Of a DNA stretch of 64,000 nt, positions 42,002 to 50,391 are shown piece after piece. A program made the translations under genes and the position numbers. Numbering within the stretch: the first letter of the stretch is position 1; every line of letters begins with the position of its first letter. The DNA is from Pikeienuella litoralis. Its GTDB lineage: Bacteria; Pseudomonadota; Alphaproteobacteria; Rhodobacterales; Rhodobacteraceae. The notes beneath the pieces were generated by a model. It ran no database searches, was not told the origin of the DNA, and saw only the letters and a list, made by a program, of their open reading frames with translations. The stretch covers positions 434,001-498,000 of the forward strand of contig NZ_JBBHER010000002.1 of NCBI RefSeq assembly GCF_037646705.1. Reading direction: 5' to 3'.

Positions 42002-43051
42002 ATGAACCACAAGATCTCGAGAAGCGGCGCGCTCGTCGCGGCGGCGCTGGCCGCCGGGCTCGGAGGGGCCGCCTCGGCCCAGTCCCTGACCGTCACCGGC
42101 TTCGGCGGCGCGATGCAGGATGCGCTCCGCGGCGCCTATTTCACGCCCTACGCCGAACAGTCGGGCGTGACCCTCACCGAGGACAGCTATCTCGGCGGAA
42201 TCTCCAAGATCAAGGCCATGGTGGACACCAACAGCGTCGTCTGGGACGTGGTCCAGATGGATGAGGACGAGATGTTGCTCGCCTGCGAGCAGGGGCTCCT
42301 GGACTCGGTCGATGTCGGCACGCTGGAGATCAAGGGCGAGCTGATGGGGCAGGCCACCCGCCACGGCGATTGCGGCGTCGGCTTCTTCGTCTGGTCGCTG
42401 CTGCTCGGCTATGACGCCGACAAGCTTGAAAAGGCGCCGACCAGCTGGGCCGACATGTGGGACCTGGAGACCTGGCCGGGCGATCGCGGGCTGCGCAAGC
42501 GCGCGCGCACCACGCTCGAGATCGCGCTGATGGCGGACGGCGTCGCGCCGGACGAGGTCTATGACGTGCTCGGGACCGATGAGGGCGTGGACCGCGCCTT
42601 CGCCAAGCTGGACGAGATCAAGGATCACATCATCTGGTGGGAGAGCGGCGCGCAGGCGCCGGAATGGCTGGCGTCGGGCGATCTGGTGATGGCGGCCGCC
42701 TATAACGGCCGGCTCGACTCGGCCAACCAGTCGGGGCGGAATTTCGGCATGGTCTGGACCAACCAGATCTACGCGATGGATTTCTGGACCGTGGTGCGCG
42801 GCGGCGATCTCGAGGAAGGCATGAAGTTCATCAACTTCACGCTGGACCCGCAGAACCAGAAGAACTTCACCGACGAGATCCCCTACGGCGTCGTGAACAC
42901 CGGCGCCAACGAGCTGATCGCGCCGGAGCGCGCGTCCCAGCTGCCGACCGGCGAAGCCAACCTGAAGAGCGGCTTGCCGATCGACGTGGAGTTCTGGGTC
43001 GACAATGAAGCGGAGCTGCAGACCCGCTTCACCCAGTGGCTCGCCAACTAG
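42002..43051 (+). CDS. Polyamine-type ABC transporter substrate-binding protein
   Basis: A 349-residue periplasmic protein of the spermidine/putrescine-binding (PotD/PotF) class. The signal peptide includes GALVAAALAAGLGGAASAQS. Typical blocks are LTVTGFGGAMQDALRGAYFT, WDVVQMDEDEMLLACEQG and GRLDSANQSGRNFGMVW. AGAGGAGG stands just before ATG 42002. Two permease genes follow on the same strand. Ligand could be a polyamine or a related small solute. Confidence 0.9.
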   Translation: MNHKISRSGALVAAALAAGLGGAASAQSLTVTGFGGAMQDALRGAYFTPYAEQSGVTLTEDSYLGGISKIKAMVDTNSVVWDVVQMDEDEMLLACEQGLLDSVDVGTLEIKGELMGQATRHGDCGVGFFVWSLLLGYDADKLEKAPTSWADMWDLETWPGDRGLRKRARTTLEIALMADGVAPDEVYDVLGTDEGVDRAFAKLDEIKDHIIWWESGAQAPEWLASGDLVMAAAYNGRLDSANQSGRNFGMVWTNQIYAMDFWTVVRGGDLEEGMKFINFTLDPQNQKNFTDEIPYGVVNTGANELIAPERASQLPTGEANLKSGLPIDVEFWVDNEAELQTRFTQWLAN

Positions 43052-43129
43052 GCGTCTGACGACGGGCGGGGCGCGGGCGGGTTCGCCCGCGCTCCCCCAC
43101 TGGGGAAAGGGCCGACCGGAGTGGACCGC

Positions 43130-44398
43130 ATGACACAGCCCGCAGCTGGCCTGGAGTCGAAATCCGGGTCGGATCCCGGCCTCCGGCGGCGAATCCGGCG
43201 GAGCCAGCGCCGCCACCGCATCGTCTCGCACCTGCTGGTGGCGCCGGTTCTGCTTTTCATTCTCAGCTTCTTCATCGGGCCGATCGCGGCGATGTTGACC
43301 CGCGCGGTCGACAATCCGGAGGTCTCCGCCGGTCTTCCCGCGACGGCGGCGGCGATCAGCCGGTGGGATGGCGAGGGCGCGCCGCCGCCGGCGGTGTTTC
43401 GGGCCCTGACCGAGGATTTCAGCAACAAGGATCTCCGGTTCGAGCGCGCGTCGGCGGCGCAGCGGCTGAATTACGAGATCGCGGGCTATCGCAGCCTCGT
43501 GATGCAGAGCGCCCGCAAGATCGGCCGGATGGACGCGGCCGCGCTCGAAGATCCGAAAGCCGCGCTCGTGAAGGTGGACGAGCGCTGGGCGGAGCCCGCC
43601 TACTGGCACGCGCTGAGGCGCGCCTCCGGCGCCTACACGCCCTATTATCTTCTCGCCGCGCTCGACCTGAAGATGACCGATGACGGCGCGGTCGCGCGCG
43701 CGGAGCCGGAGCAGCGGATCTTCGTCGAGATCCTCATGCGCTCGCTCTGGGTCAGCGCGGTGGTGACGGCGGTCTGCCTTCTGGTCGGGTTTCCGGTCGC
43801 GAATTTCATGGTCGTCGCCTCGCCCCGGCTGCGGGCGATCATCGCGCTTTCGATCCTGCTGCCGTTCTGGACCTCGCTTCTGGTGCGCACCAGCGCCTGG
43901 ATCGTGGTGCTTCAGCGCGAGGGGCTGATCAACGAGCTGCTCATGTGGCTCACGCTGATCGACGATCCGCTCGAACTGGTCTTCAACCGGTTCGGGGTCT
44001 ACGTGGCGATGGTGCATATCCTTCTGCCGTTCATGGTGCTGCCGCTCTATTCGGTGATGAAGGGGATCTCGCCGGCCTATATGCGCGCCGCGACCTCGCT
44101 CGGCGCGCATCCGGCGCGGGCGTTCCTCAGGGTCTATCTGCCGATGACCATGCCCGGCGTCGGCGCGGGGTGTCTGCTCGTCTTCATCCTCACGGTCGGA
44201 TATTACATCACGCCCGCCCTGGTCGGCGGCGCGAAGGATCAGATGATCGGCTATTTCATCGCGTTCTTCACCAACCAGCAGCTCAACTGGGGCATGGCCT
44301 CGGCGCTCAGCTTCATCGCGTTGACCTGCATCATCGTTCTTTACGCGGCGGTCGGGCGCTATGTGGGCGTCGGCCGTCTCGCCGGGCTGGAGAAATAG
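43130..44398 (+). CDS. Polyamine-type ABC permease (PotB-like)
   Basis: A 422-residue inner membrane protein. It has a first helix (about 28-52), then an unusually long periplasmic insert of roughly 120 residues, then five helices of the PotB core with the coupling loop MRAATSLGAHPARAFLRVYL. PotB proper is about 285 residues; the inserted loop is known in some alphaproteobacterial members. ATG 43130 is chosen; GTG 43121 is 9 bp upstream in frame. Confidence 0.88.
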   Translation: MTQPAAGLESKSGSDPGLRRRIRRSQRRHRIVSHLLVAPVLLFILSFFIGPIAAMLTRAVDNPEVSAGLPATAAAISRWDGEGAPPPAVFRALTEDFSNKDLRFERASAAQRLNYEIAGYRSLVMQSARKIGRMDAAALEDPKAALVKVDERWAEPAYWHALRRASGAYTPYYLLAALDLKMTDDGAVARAEPEQRIFVEILMRSLWVSAVVTAVCLLVGFPVANFMVVASPRLRAIIALSILLPFWTSLLVRTSAWIVVLQREGLINELLMWLTLIDDPLELVFNRFGVYVAMVHILLPFMVLPLYSVMKGISPAYMRAATSLGAHPARAFLRVYLPMTMPGVGAGCLLVFILTVGYYITPALVGGAKDQMIGYFIAFFTNQQLNWGMASALSFIALTCIIVLYAAVGRYVGVGRLAGLEK

Positions 44399-44402
44399 CG
44401 CC

Positions 44403-45197
44403 ATGCGTCCGAGGCTCAGGAATCCGATCACGTTGCGCCGGGTGCAGACCGTGTTCTGCCTTCTCGCGGCGGTCTTCATGCTGGGGCCGATCTTCGCGGT
44501 GCTCCCGATCTCGTTCAGCTCGGGCGGCTTTCTGAGCTATCCGCTGCCGGGGTTCTCCCTGCAATGGTATGAGCGGCTGTTCGAGTTCGGCCCATGGTTG
44601 ACCAGCCTGCGGAATTCGCTGGTCGTCGGCGTCTCCTCCGCGGTCCTCGCCACGCTGATCGGGACGCTGGCCGCGCTCGGCCTGTCGCGCGGGGACGTGG
44701 TCGCGCAGCAGTGGATCCTCGGGATCGTGATCTCGCCGATGATCGTTCCGCTCGTCGTCTCCGGGGTCGCGATGTATTTCTTCCTCGCCAAGCTCGGGCT
44801 GGTGGCCACGTTTCCGGGCCTGATCCTGGCGCACACGGTTCTCGGCGTGCCTTTCGTCGTGGTGCCGGTGCTCGCCACGCTGCGCGGGTTCGACGCCAAT
44901 CTGGTTCGCGCGGCGCAGTCGCTCGGCGCGTCGCCCTTCGCCGCGTTCCGCCGCGTGACCCTGCCGAACATCGCTCCGGGGGTGATCTCGGGCGCGCTCT
45001 TCGCTTTCGCCACGTCCTTCGACGAGGTCGTGGTCGCGATCTTCATCGCCGGGCCGGAGCAGAAGACCCTGCCGCGCCAGATGTTCGAGGGGCTCCGCGA
45101 CAATATCGAGCCGACCATCCTCGCGATGTCGTCCCTTCTCGTCGTCATCGCCGCGCTGATGCTGGCGACGACGGGGTGGCTGCTCAGAAAATCCTGA
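44403..45197 (+). CDS. Polyamine-type ABC permease (PotC-like)
   Basis: A 264-residue inner membrane protein with six helices and the coupling loop LVRAAQSLGASPFAAFRRVT. VLPISFSSGGFLSYPLPGFS is a PotC-type N-terminal block. It starts 4 bp after the preceding permease gene. No ATPase gene follows: the next gene is convergent and unrelated, so the ATPase must be encoded elsewhere or shared. Confidence 0.9.
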   Translation: MRPRLRNPITLRRVQTVFCLLAAVFMLGPIFAVLPISFSSGGFLSYPLPGFSLQWYERLFEFGPWLTSLRNSLVVGVSSAVLATLIGTLAALGLSRGDVVAQQWILGIVISPMIVPLVVSGVAMYFFLAKLGLVATFPGLILAHTVLGVPFVVVPVLATLRGFDANLVRAAQSLGASPFAAFRRVTLPNIAPGVISGALFAFATSFDEVVVAIFIAGPEQKTLPRQMFEGLRDNIEPTILAMSSLLVVIAALMLATTGWLLRKS

Positions 45198-45284
45198 CCG
45201 GCGCGCCGCGGCCTCACCCCCCATATCGCGGCGCCCGGACTGCGTTACTTTTCGATTATCATTTTATATCAATGGCTTAACTAT

Positions 45285-45302
45285 GTTATCGCGTGCGATA
45301 AC
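45285..45302. repeat. 18-bp perfect palindrome in convergent gap
   Basis: GTTATCGC-GT-GCGATAAC, within an AT-rich pocket (45240-45302) between two convergent genes. It looks like a regulator operator but no promoter-facing gene adjoins it; it could instead form a short terminator hairpin. Confidence 0.5.
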
Positions 45303-45313
45303 GCACCCGAAGC

Positions 45314-46159
45314 TCACATTTTCGAGAATCTCAGCAGCGCCGCCCCGATGAGCGTGATCGCGGTGGAGGCGACCTTCACCAGGTTCAGCCGCTCCTTCAG
45401 GAAGAACACCCCGATCAGCAGCGCGAAGACGATGCTGGTCTCCCTCAGCGCCGCGACCAGCGCGATCGGCGCGACCGTGAAGGCGTAGATCGCCAGCGCA
45501 TAGGCCGCGAAGGAGGCGCCGCCGCCGATGAAAAGCGCGACCCGCGCCCGCAGCGCCGCCTTGAGCGACGCCGGCCTCATGCCGCCGATCAGCGCCATGA
45601 AGACGAGCGCGTTCCCGATCGACTCCCACCCGTAAAAGCCGAGCGGAGAGCCCGCCGCCCGCGCGCCGTAGCCGTCGACCAGCGTATAGGCGGCGATGAA
45701 GCACCCGGTGCCGACCGCGAACGCCGCCGCCTTCCCGTTCCGAAGCCCGTCGGCCTGGCGCGTCAGGCTGAGGCTCAGGATGCCGGCCCCGATGACCAGC
45801 ACCGCGAGCATCTCCACCCGGCTGAGATCCGCGCCGAGCGCGGCCACCGAAATCCCCGCCACCAGCATCGGCGCGACGCCCCGCGCGATCGGGTAGACCT
45901 GCGTCAGATCCCCGATCTTGTAGGAGTTCATCAGAAAGAACTGATAGCCGATATGCAGCGCGACGCCCGACAGGATGAAGGGGAGCGCGGCCGGCGCCGG
46001 CGCCGGCGCGAAGAGCAGCGCGACCACCCCGCAAAGCCCCTGGCCGATCACCACCGCGGCGATCCCCGCCAGCTTGTCGGCCCCGCTCTTGACCAGCACG
46101 TTCCACGTCGCGTGGAGAGCGGCGGCGCCGAGGACGAGGAAGAAGATCCCCGCGCTCAT
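45314..46159 (-). CDS. EamA/DMT family transporter
   Basis: A 281-residue protein with about 10 membrane helices in two EamA halves. Family marks are HATWNVLVKSGADKL near the N-terminus, YPIARGVAPMLVA, and the second-half LRETSIVFALLIGVFFLKE. Members export or import amino acids, nucleotides or other metabolites. ATG 46159 is chosen because the upstream extension has no helix; the ribosome site is weak. Confidence 0.88.
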   Translation of the reverse strand: MSAGIFFLVLGAAALHATWNVLVKSGADKLAGIAAVVIGQGLCGVVALLFAPAPAPAALPFILSGVALHIGYQFFLMNSYKIGDLTQVYPIARGVAPMLVAGISVAALGADLSRVEMLAVLVIGAGILSLSLTRQADGLRNGKAAAFAVGTGCFIAAYTLVDGYGARAAGSPLGFYGWESIGNALVFMALIGGMRPASLKAALRARVALFIGGGASFAAYALAIYAFTVAPIALVAALRETSIVFALLIGVFFLKERLNLVKVASTAITLIGAALLRFSKM

Positions 46160-46300
46160 CGCGGCGGCGCCAGGTCCGGTCGGCGGCTCATGCTGGGCCT
46201 CGCTGAATGGGTGGGGTATCGGGCGTGCTGGTCGTTCGGTGATACTCGGCTCCACCGCGAAATCCAAGCGTCCCGTCGAGAGGGCCGGGCGCGCCGGCCT

Positions 46301-47851
46301 TCAATGCGCCGGCGCGCCGTCCATCGCCGGCCGCCGCAGCAGGATCGTCAGCCCGACGATCAGCGCGAAGAGCATGGCGAGCGCCATGAACACCTCCGAG
46401 AAGGAGAGCACGAGCGCCTCCCGGTGAACCATCGCGCCGAGCCGGCTCAGCGCGGCGAGCGGCGCGTCCGGCCCGAGCCTCGACGCCAGCGCCCGGGTCA
46501 TCATCTCCAGCCGCTCCTCCGCCGGCGGCGCGCCCCAGGAGACATGCTCCGCGAGCCGCGAGGCGTTGATGTCGGTCCGCGCCGTCAGCATCGTGTTGAT
46601 CGCGGCGAGGCCGACCGCGCCGCCAAGATTGCGCATCAGATTGAAGAGCCCGCTCGCGTTCTGCACCTCGCCGCGCGGCAGGGTTCCGAGCGCGAGAAGA
46701 TTGATCGGGATCATGCACATCATCAACGAGACGCCGCGAAGCGCCTGCGGCCAGAACAATTCGCCGAAGGCCCAGTCCGAGGTGATCGGCGTCAGCATCC
46801 AGGACGACAGCGCGAAGCCGGTCAGCCCGAAGAAGATGATCCATCGCGGATCCACCTTGTGCGACAGCACGCCGACCACCGGCGCGGTCAGGAACATGAA
46901 CGCGCCGGTGACGAAAACCGTCTCGCCGACCTGAAGCGCCGTGAAATCGCGCACCCATGCGAGATAGAGCGGATAGAGATAGGTCAGCCCGTAGAGCCCG
47001 GCGCCGAGAATGGCGGTCATCAGCGAGGTGACGGCGAAATTCCGGTCGCGGAACGCGCGAAGGTCGACGATCGGCGTCGCCGCCGTCAGAACCCGCCAGA
47101 AGAAAAGCGCGCCGCTCACCGCCGCCAGCGCCGCCAGCCCCGTGATCATCTCGCTCTGGAACCAGTCGTTTCGCGTCCCCTCTTCGAGGACATATTCGAG
47201 ACTGCCGAGAAAAACCGCCATCGTCGCGAGCCCGATCCAGTCGAACCGCGCGAGAAGCGCGTGATCCGGCTCGTCGAAATCCACGAGAGACCAGGCGAGC
47301 ACGCTGGCGATCACGCCGGGGACGATGTTCACCAGAAAGAGCCAGTGCCAGGAAAAGTAGTCGGTGAGATAGCCGCCGACCGTGGGCCCGATGGTCGGCG
47401 CCAACGTCACCGTCAGCCCGATCAGCGCCATCACCTGCCCCTGTTTCCGCCTCGGAAAGATCATGTAGGCGGCGGCGAAGGCGGTCGGGATCATGCCGCC
47501 GCCGATGAAGCCCTGCAGCGCGCGATAGACGATCATCTCGTTCATCGAGGTCGCCGTCGCCGCGAGCGCGCTGGCGATGGTGAAGCCGGCGGCCGAAGCG
47601 GTGAAGAGCACCTTCGTCGAGAGCGCCCGAGCCAGGAATCCCGAGAGCGGGATCATCACCACTTCGGCGATCAGATAACTGGTCTGGACCCAGGAGACCT
47701 CATCCGGCGAAGCGGAAAGCCCGGCCTGGATCTCCGCAAGCGAGGAGGCGACGATCTGAATGTCGAGGATCGCCATGAACATTCCGAAGACGAGCGCGAA
47801 GAACGCGATCAGCCTGCGGGGCGTCACCGGCTGTTCGAGAGCCTCCTCCAC
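46301..47851 (-). CDS. EmrB-type MFS drug efflux permease (DHA2)
   Basis: A 516-residue protein with 14 predicted helices, the DHA2 number. Motifs are MAILDIQIVASSLAEIQAGL in helix 1 and the antiporter motif APTIGPTVGGYLTD in helix 5. It exports hydrophobic toxic compounds by proton exchange, using the EmrA-like protein encoded just before it. Start is GTG 47851, 9 bp after that gene's stop. Operon order is emrA-like then emrB-like. Confidence 0.92.
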   Translation of the reverse strand: MEEALEQPVTPRRLIAFFALVFGMFMAILDIQIVASSLAEIQAGLSASPDEVSWVQTSYLIAEVVMIPLSGFLARALSTKVLFTASAAGFTIASALAATATSMNEMIVYRALQGFIGGGMIPTAFAAAYMIFPRRKQGQVMALIGLTVTLAPTIGPTVGGYLTDYFSWHWLFLVNIVPGVIASVLAWSLVDFDEPDHALLARFDWIGLATMAVFLGSLEYVLEEGTRNDWFQSEMITGLAALAAVSGALFFWRVLTAATPIVDLRAFRDRNFAVTSLMTAILGAGLYGLTYLYPLYLAWVRDFTALQVGETVFVTGAFMFLTAPVVGVLSHKVDPRWIIFFGLTGFALSSWMLTPITSDWAFGELFWPQALRGVSLMMCMIPINLLALGTLPRGEVQNASGLFNLMRNLGGAVGLAAINTMLTARTDINASRLAEHVSWGAPPAEERLEMMTRALASRLGPDAPLAALSRLGAMVHREALVLSFSEVFMALAMLFALIVGLTILLRRPAMDGAPAH

Positions 47852-47860
47852 GGCGCCGGC

Positions 47861-49027
47861 TCAGCGCTCGGCGGCGGCGGGCGGGGCGTCGCTCCTTCCG
47901 GCGTCGCGGCTGTCGGCGGTGACGGTGACGGAAAGCCCGGGCCGGAGCCAGCCCTGCTTCGCCACCTCCGCCGGAACCGCGATCCGGACCGGCAGGCGCT
48001 GCACGACCTTGGTGAAGTTCCCGGTGGCGTTCTCCGGCGGCAGAAGGCTGAAGACGGACCCCGTCGCCGGGGCGAAGCTGACGACATGGCCGATGAACGA
48101 GCGATCCGGATAGGCGTCGACCTCGACCGTCACCGGCGCGCCGATGGCGATCGGCTCCAGCTGCGTCTCCTTGAAGTTCGCGTCGATATACACGTCGGAC
48201 AGCGGCATCAGCGCCAGCAGCCGCGCGCCCGGTTGCACGTAATCTCCGGTCGCGGCTGCGAGATTGCCGACGACGCCGGCGAAGGGCGCGCGGATCGTGG
48301 CGGCGTCGAGGTCGCGCATGGCCTGGTCGCGCGCGGCCCTGGCGCCCTCCAGCGCCGCCACCGCCTCGTCGCGGCTGGCGACGGCGACGGCGAGCGCGGC
48401 TTCCGCCTCCTCGACCCCGGCCTTGCGGGCGGCGAGGTCCGCGTGGGCGGTGGCCTGCGCGGCCCGGGCGGCCTCCAGCCGCTGACGGGAGGCGAAATCG
48501 GACTGCGCGAGATTCTCGTAGCGGCTGAGATCGGCCTCGGCCTGCGCCAGGACGGCGTCGGCGGCGGCGACATTGGCGGTCGCGCCGCCGATCGCGGCGC
48601 GGGCCTGCCCGATCTGGCTGTCGATGCGGGCGATGGCGGCTTCTTTCGACGCGACGGTCGCCTCGGCGATGCGAAGCCGAACGCGGTAATCGCCGTCATC
48701 GAGAACGATCAGCGGGTCGCCGGTCCGGACGACGTCATTGTCCCGCACCGCGACATTGGCGACATAGCCGGAGACCTTGGGCGCGAGAATCGCGAAGTCC
48801 GCGCCGACATAGGCGTCGTCGGTGGAGACGGCGAACCGGCCGGTGGTCCACCAGGTCCAGCCATACCAGCCGCCGGCGACGATCAGGATCAGGGCGAGGA
48901 GCCACGGCGCGGCGCGCCGCGCCAATGGCGGGCGGCGTTTCGCCGTTTCCGGCGGCGTGATCGCGCGTTGGGGCGCCGATGCTTCGGGGCGCCGGCTGCT
49001 TTCGGACTCCAGATCCTTAGGCGCCAT
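47861..49027 (-). CDS. EmrA/HlyD-type membrane fusion protein
   Basis: A 388-residue periplasmic adaptor. One helix (about 46-66, PWLLALILIVAGGWYGWTW) anchors it; a lipoyl half-motif (VSTDDAYVGADFAILAPKVS), an Ala/Glu-rich coiled coil (about 115-225) and the second half-motif (ATIRAPFAGVVGNLAAATGD) follow. It links EmrB to an outer-membrane channel. ATG 49027 follows GAAGGA. The promoter region carries two palindromes shared with the divergent tetR-type gene. Confidence 0.92.
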   Translation of the reverse strand: MAPKDLESESSRRPEASAPQRAITPPETAKRRPPLARRAAPWLLALILIVAGGWYGWTWWTTGRFAVSTDDAYVGADFAILAPKVSGYVANVAVRDNDVVRTGDPLIVLDDGDYRVRLRIAEATVASKEAAIARIDSQIGQARAAIGGATANVAAADAVLAQAEADLSRYENLAQSDFASRQRLEAARAAQATAHADLAARKAGVEEAEAALAVAVASRDEAVAALEGARAARDQAMRDLDAATIRAPFAGVVGNLAAATGDYVQPGARLLALMPLSDVYIDANFKETQLEPIAIGAPVTVEVDAYPDRSFIGHVVSFAPATGSVFSLLPPENATGNFTKVVQRLPVRIAVPAEVAKQGWLRPGLSVTVTADSRDAGRSDAPPAAAER

Positions 49028-49048
49028 CGGGCCCGTCCTTCGATAGCT

Positions 49049-49065
49049 GACCGAACCGTTCGGTC
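49049..49065. promoter_or_regulatory. TetR-type operator, site 1
   Basis: Perfect palindrome GACCGAAC-C-GTTCGGTC between the divergent efflux and tetR-type genes, 22 bp before the emrA-like start. Half-sites are identical to site 2. Confidence 0.75.
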
Positions 49066-49104
49066 GGGCGCTTGACATAGAGGCGCGGCGCGCCCAGATC
49101 AAGG

Positions 49105-49123
49105 TGACCGAACGGTTCGGTCA
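49105..49123. promoter_or_regulatory. TetR-type operator, site 2
   Basis: Perfect palindrome TGACCGAAC-G-GTTCGGTCA, centre 57 bp from that of site 1. A TTGACA hexamer at 49072-49077 points toward the tetR-type gene, so binding here could block its own promoter. Confidence 0.75.
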
Positions 49124-49189
49124 TAATTTTTTCGCGGCGCCGGGCCATCCGGGCCAGGGGCGCGGAGCCAGTGCGAGCGCAGGGGTGAT

Positions 49190-49837
49190 ATGGGTGAATT
49201 GACCGAGACGAGGCGCGCCGAGCCGGCCGCGCGCGAGGCGGGCGCGGGAGGGGCCAAGCGGGCGCAAATTCTGGCCGGCGCCGGGCGCGTCTTTCTCGCG
49301 CATGGATTCGCCGCCGCCAGCATGGGTGAAATCGCGCGCGCGGCCGGGGTCTCCAAGGGGACGCTCTATGTCTATTTCGAAAGCAAGACGGCGCTGTTTC
49401 ATTCCCTGATCGAAGAGCAGAAACGCAACACCGCGGAGAAGCTGGCGGAGTTCGATCCGTCCGATCGCGATGTCGCGGCGGTGCTGACCAGCTTCGCCAT
49501 CCGGCTGATCGGGGAGTTGACCGACCCCGCGCATGTCGCGCTGATGCGGGTCGTCATCGGCGCGGCGGAGGTCTTCCCCGAATTGGGGCGCACATTTTAC
49601 GAGAGCGGCCCGGCTTTTGGCGCGCGCCGGCTGGCGGCCTATCTCGCGGCGCTGACCAAGGAAGGGGTGCTGACGATCGACGATCCGGACGCGGCGGCCT
49701 GGCGTTTCCTCGGCATGTGCAACACGCCGTCGCTGACGGCCGCCATCATGGGGTTGCCCCGACCCGACGCGGCGGAAATCGCGCGCCAGGCGAAGGGCGT
49801 GGTTCAAACGTTCATGAAGGCGTCGGCGCCGGGATGA
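49190..49837 (+). CDS. TetR family regulator, likely repressor of the efflux operon
   Basis: A 215-residue protein. The N-terminal TetR helix-turn-helix is MGEIARAAGVSKGTLYVYFE SKTALF in part (about 45-68); a ligand domain follows with a C-terminal dimer helix. It is divergent from the emrAB-like pair, with two matching palindromic operators between, the classic layout of a local efflux repressor relieved by the pump substrate. ATG 49190 follows AGGGGTG. Inducer unknown. Confidence 0.92.
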   Translation: MGELTETRRAEPAAREAGAGGAKRAQILAGAGRVFLAHGFAAASMGEIARAAGVSKGTLYVYFESKTALFHSLIEEQKRNTAEKLAEFDPSDRDVAAVLTSFAIRLIGELTDPAHVALMRVVIGAAEVFPELGRTFYESGPAFGARRLAAYLAALTKEGVLTIDDPDAAAWRFLGMCNTPSLTAAIMGLPRPDAAEIARQAKGVVQTFMKASAPG

Positions 49838-49856
49838 GCCGGACCGGCGCGGGCGC

Positions 49857-50297
49857 TCAGGAGAACCGTTCCCTGAGCGCCCTGAGGCCGATTTCGTAGA
49901 ACTTGCCGACGATGCCTTCGGACAAGCGGCCGGCGTCGTCGGCGGGCACGAAAAACGCCGACCAGAAGACGCGGCACCCCTCGCCTTCGGCGACGCAACT
50001 CAGAGTGGCGCGGTAATCCGTGACGGGCAGCGGGCCTTCGACGACCTCGTAAGTGACATGATGGGGGCCGGCTTCGATCAGGCGCTCGAAGAAGGACTCG
50101 TCGTCGACGCTGACGAGGCGGCGATAGGTCGAGCCGTCCATCTCCGTCACTTCCGCCGACGCGATCAGCGGGTGCCACTCCGCGATCGAGCCGAAATCGC
50201 CGATCACCGCCCAGACCGCATCCCGGGACGCCGGAAGCAGGACCAGCCTTTCCAGACGGTCATGATCGCTGTCTTGTTGATCCCGTGTCGAATTCAT
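49857..50297 (-). CDS. SRPBCC (polyketide cyclase-like) protein
   Basis: A 146-residue protein of the START/SRPBCC fold. Typical blocks are LVLLPASRDAVWAVIGDFGS, IAEWHPLIASAEV, RLIEAGPHHVTYEVVEGPLP and a C-terminal VGKFYEIGLRALRERF helix. The fold makes a hydrophobic ligand cavity; members bind or transform lipids, hormones or polyketides. No partner gene shows the ligand. It is convergent with the tetR-type gene. Confidence 0.87.
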   Translation of the reverse strand: MNSTRDQQDSDHDRLERLVLLPASRDAVWAVIGDFGSIAEWHPLIASAEVTEMDGSTYRRLVSVDDESFFERLIEAGPHHVTYEVVEGPLPVTDYRATLSCVAEGEGCRVFWSAFFVPADDAGRLSEGIVGKFYEIGLRALRERFS

Positions 50298-50391
50298 CGC
50301 CGTGACCCCTTGTTGCGCGCCGCGCGCGGAGCGCGTGCGGAAAACCGTAGCGCGGAGCGTCGGCGCGGTCCATGCCGGAGCCGCGCCCGCC

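Noticed and set aside
45953..49075. Long open frame antisense to the EamA and EmrAB-type genes
   Set aside because: Same GC artefact; the minus-strand proteins have clear families.
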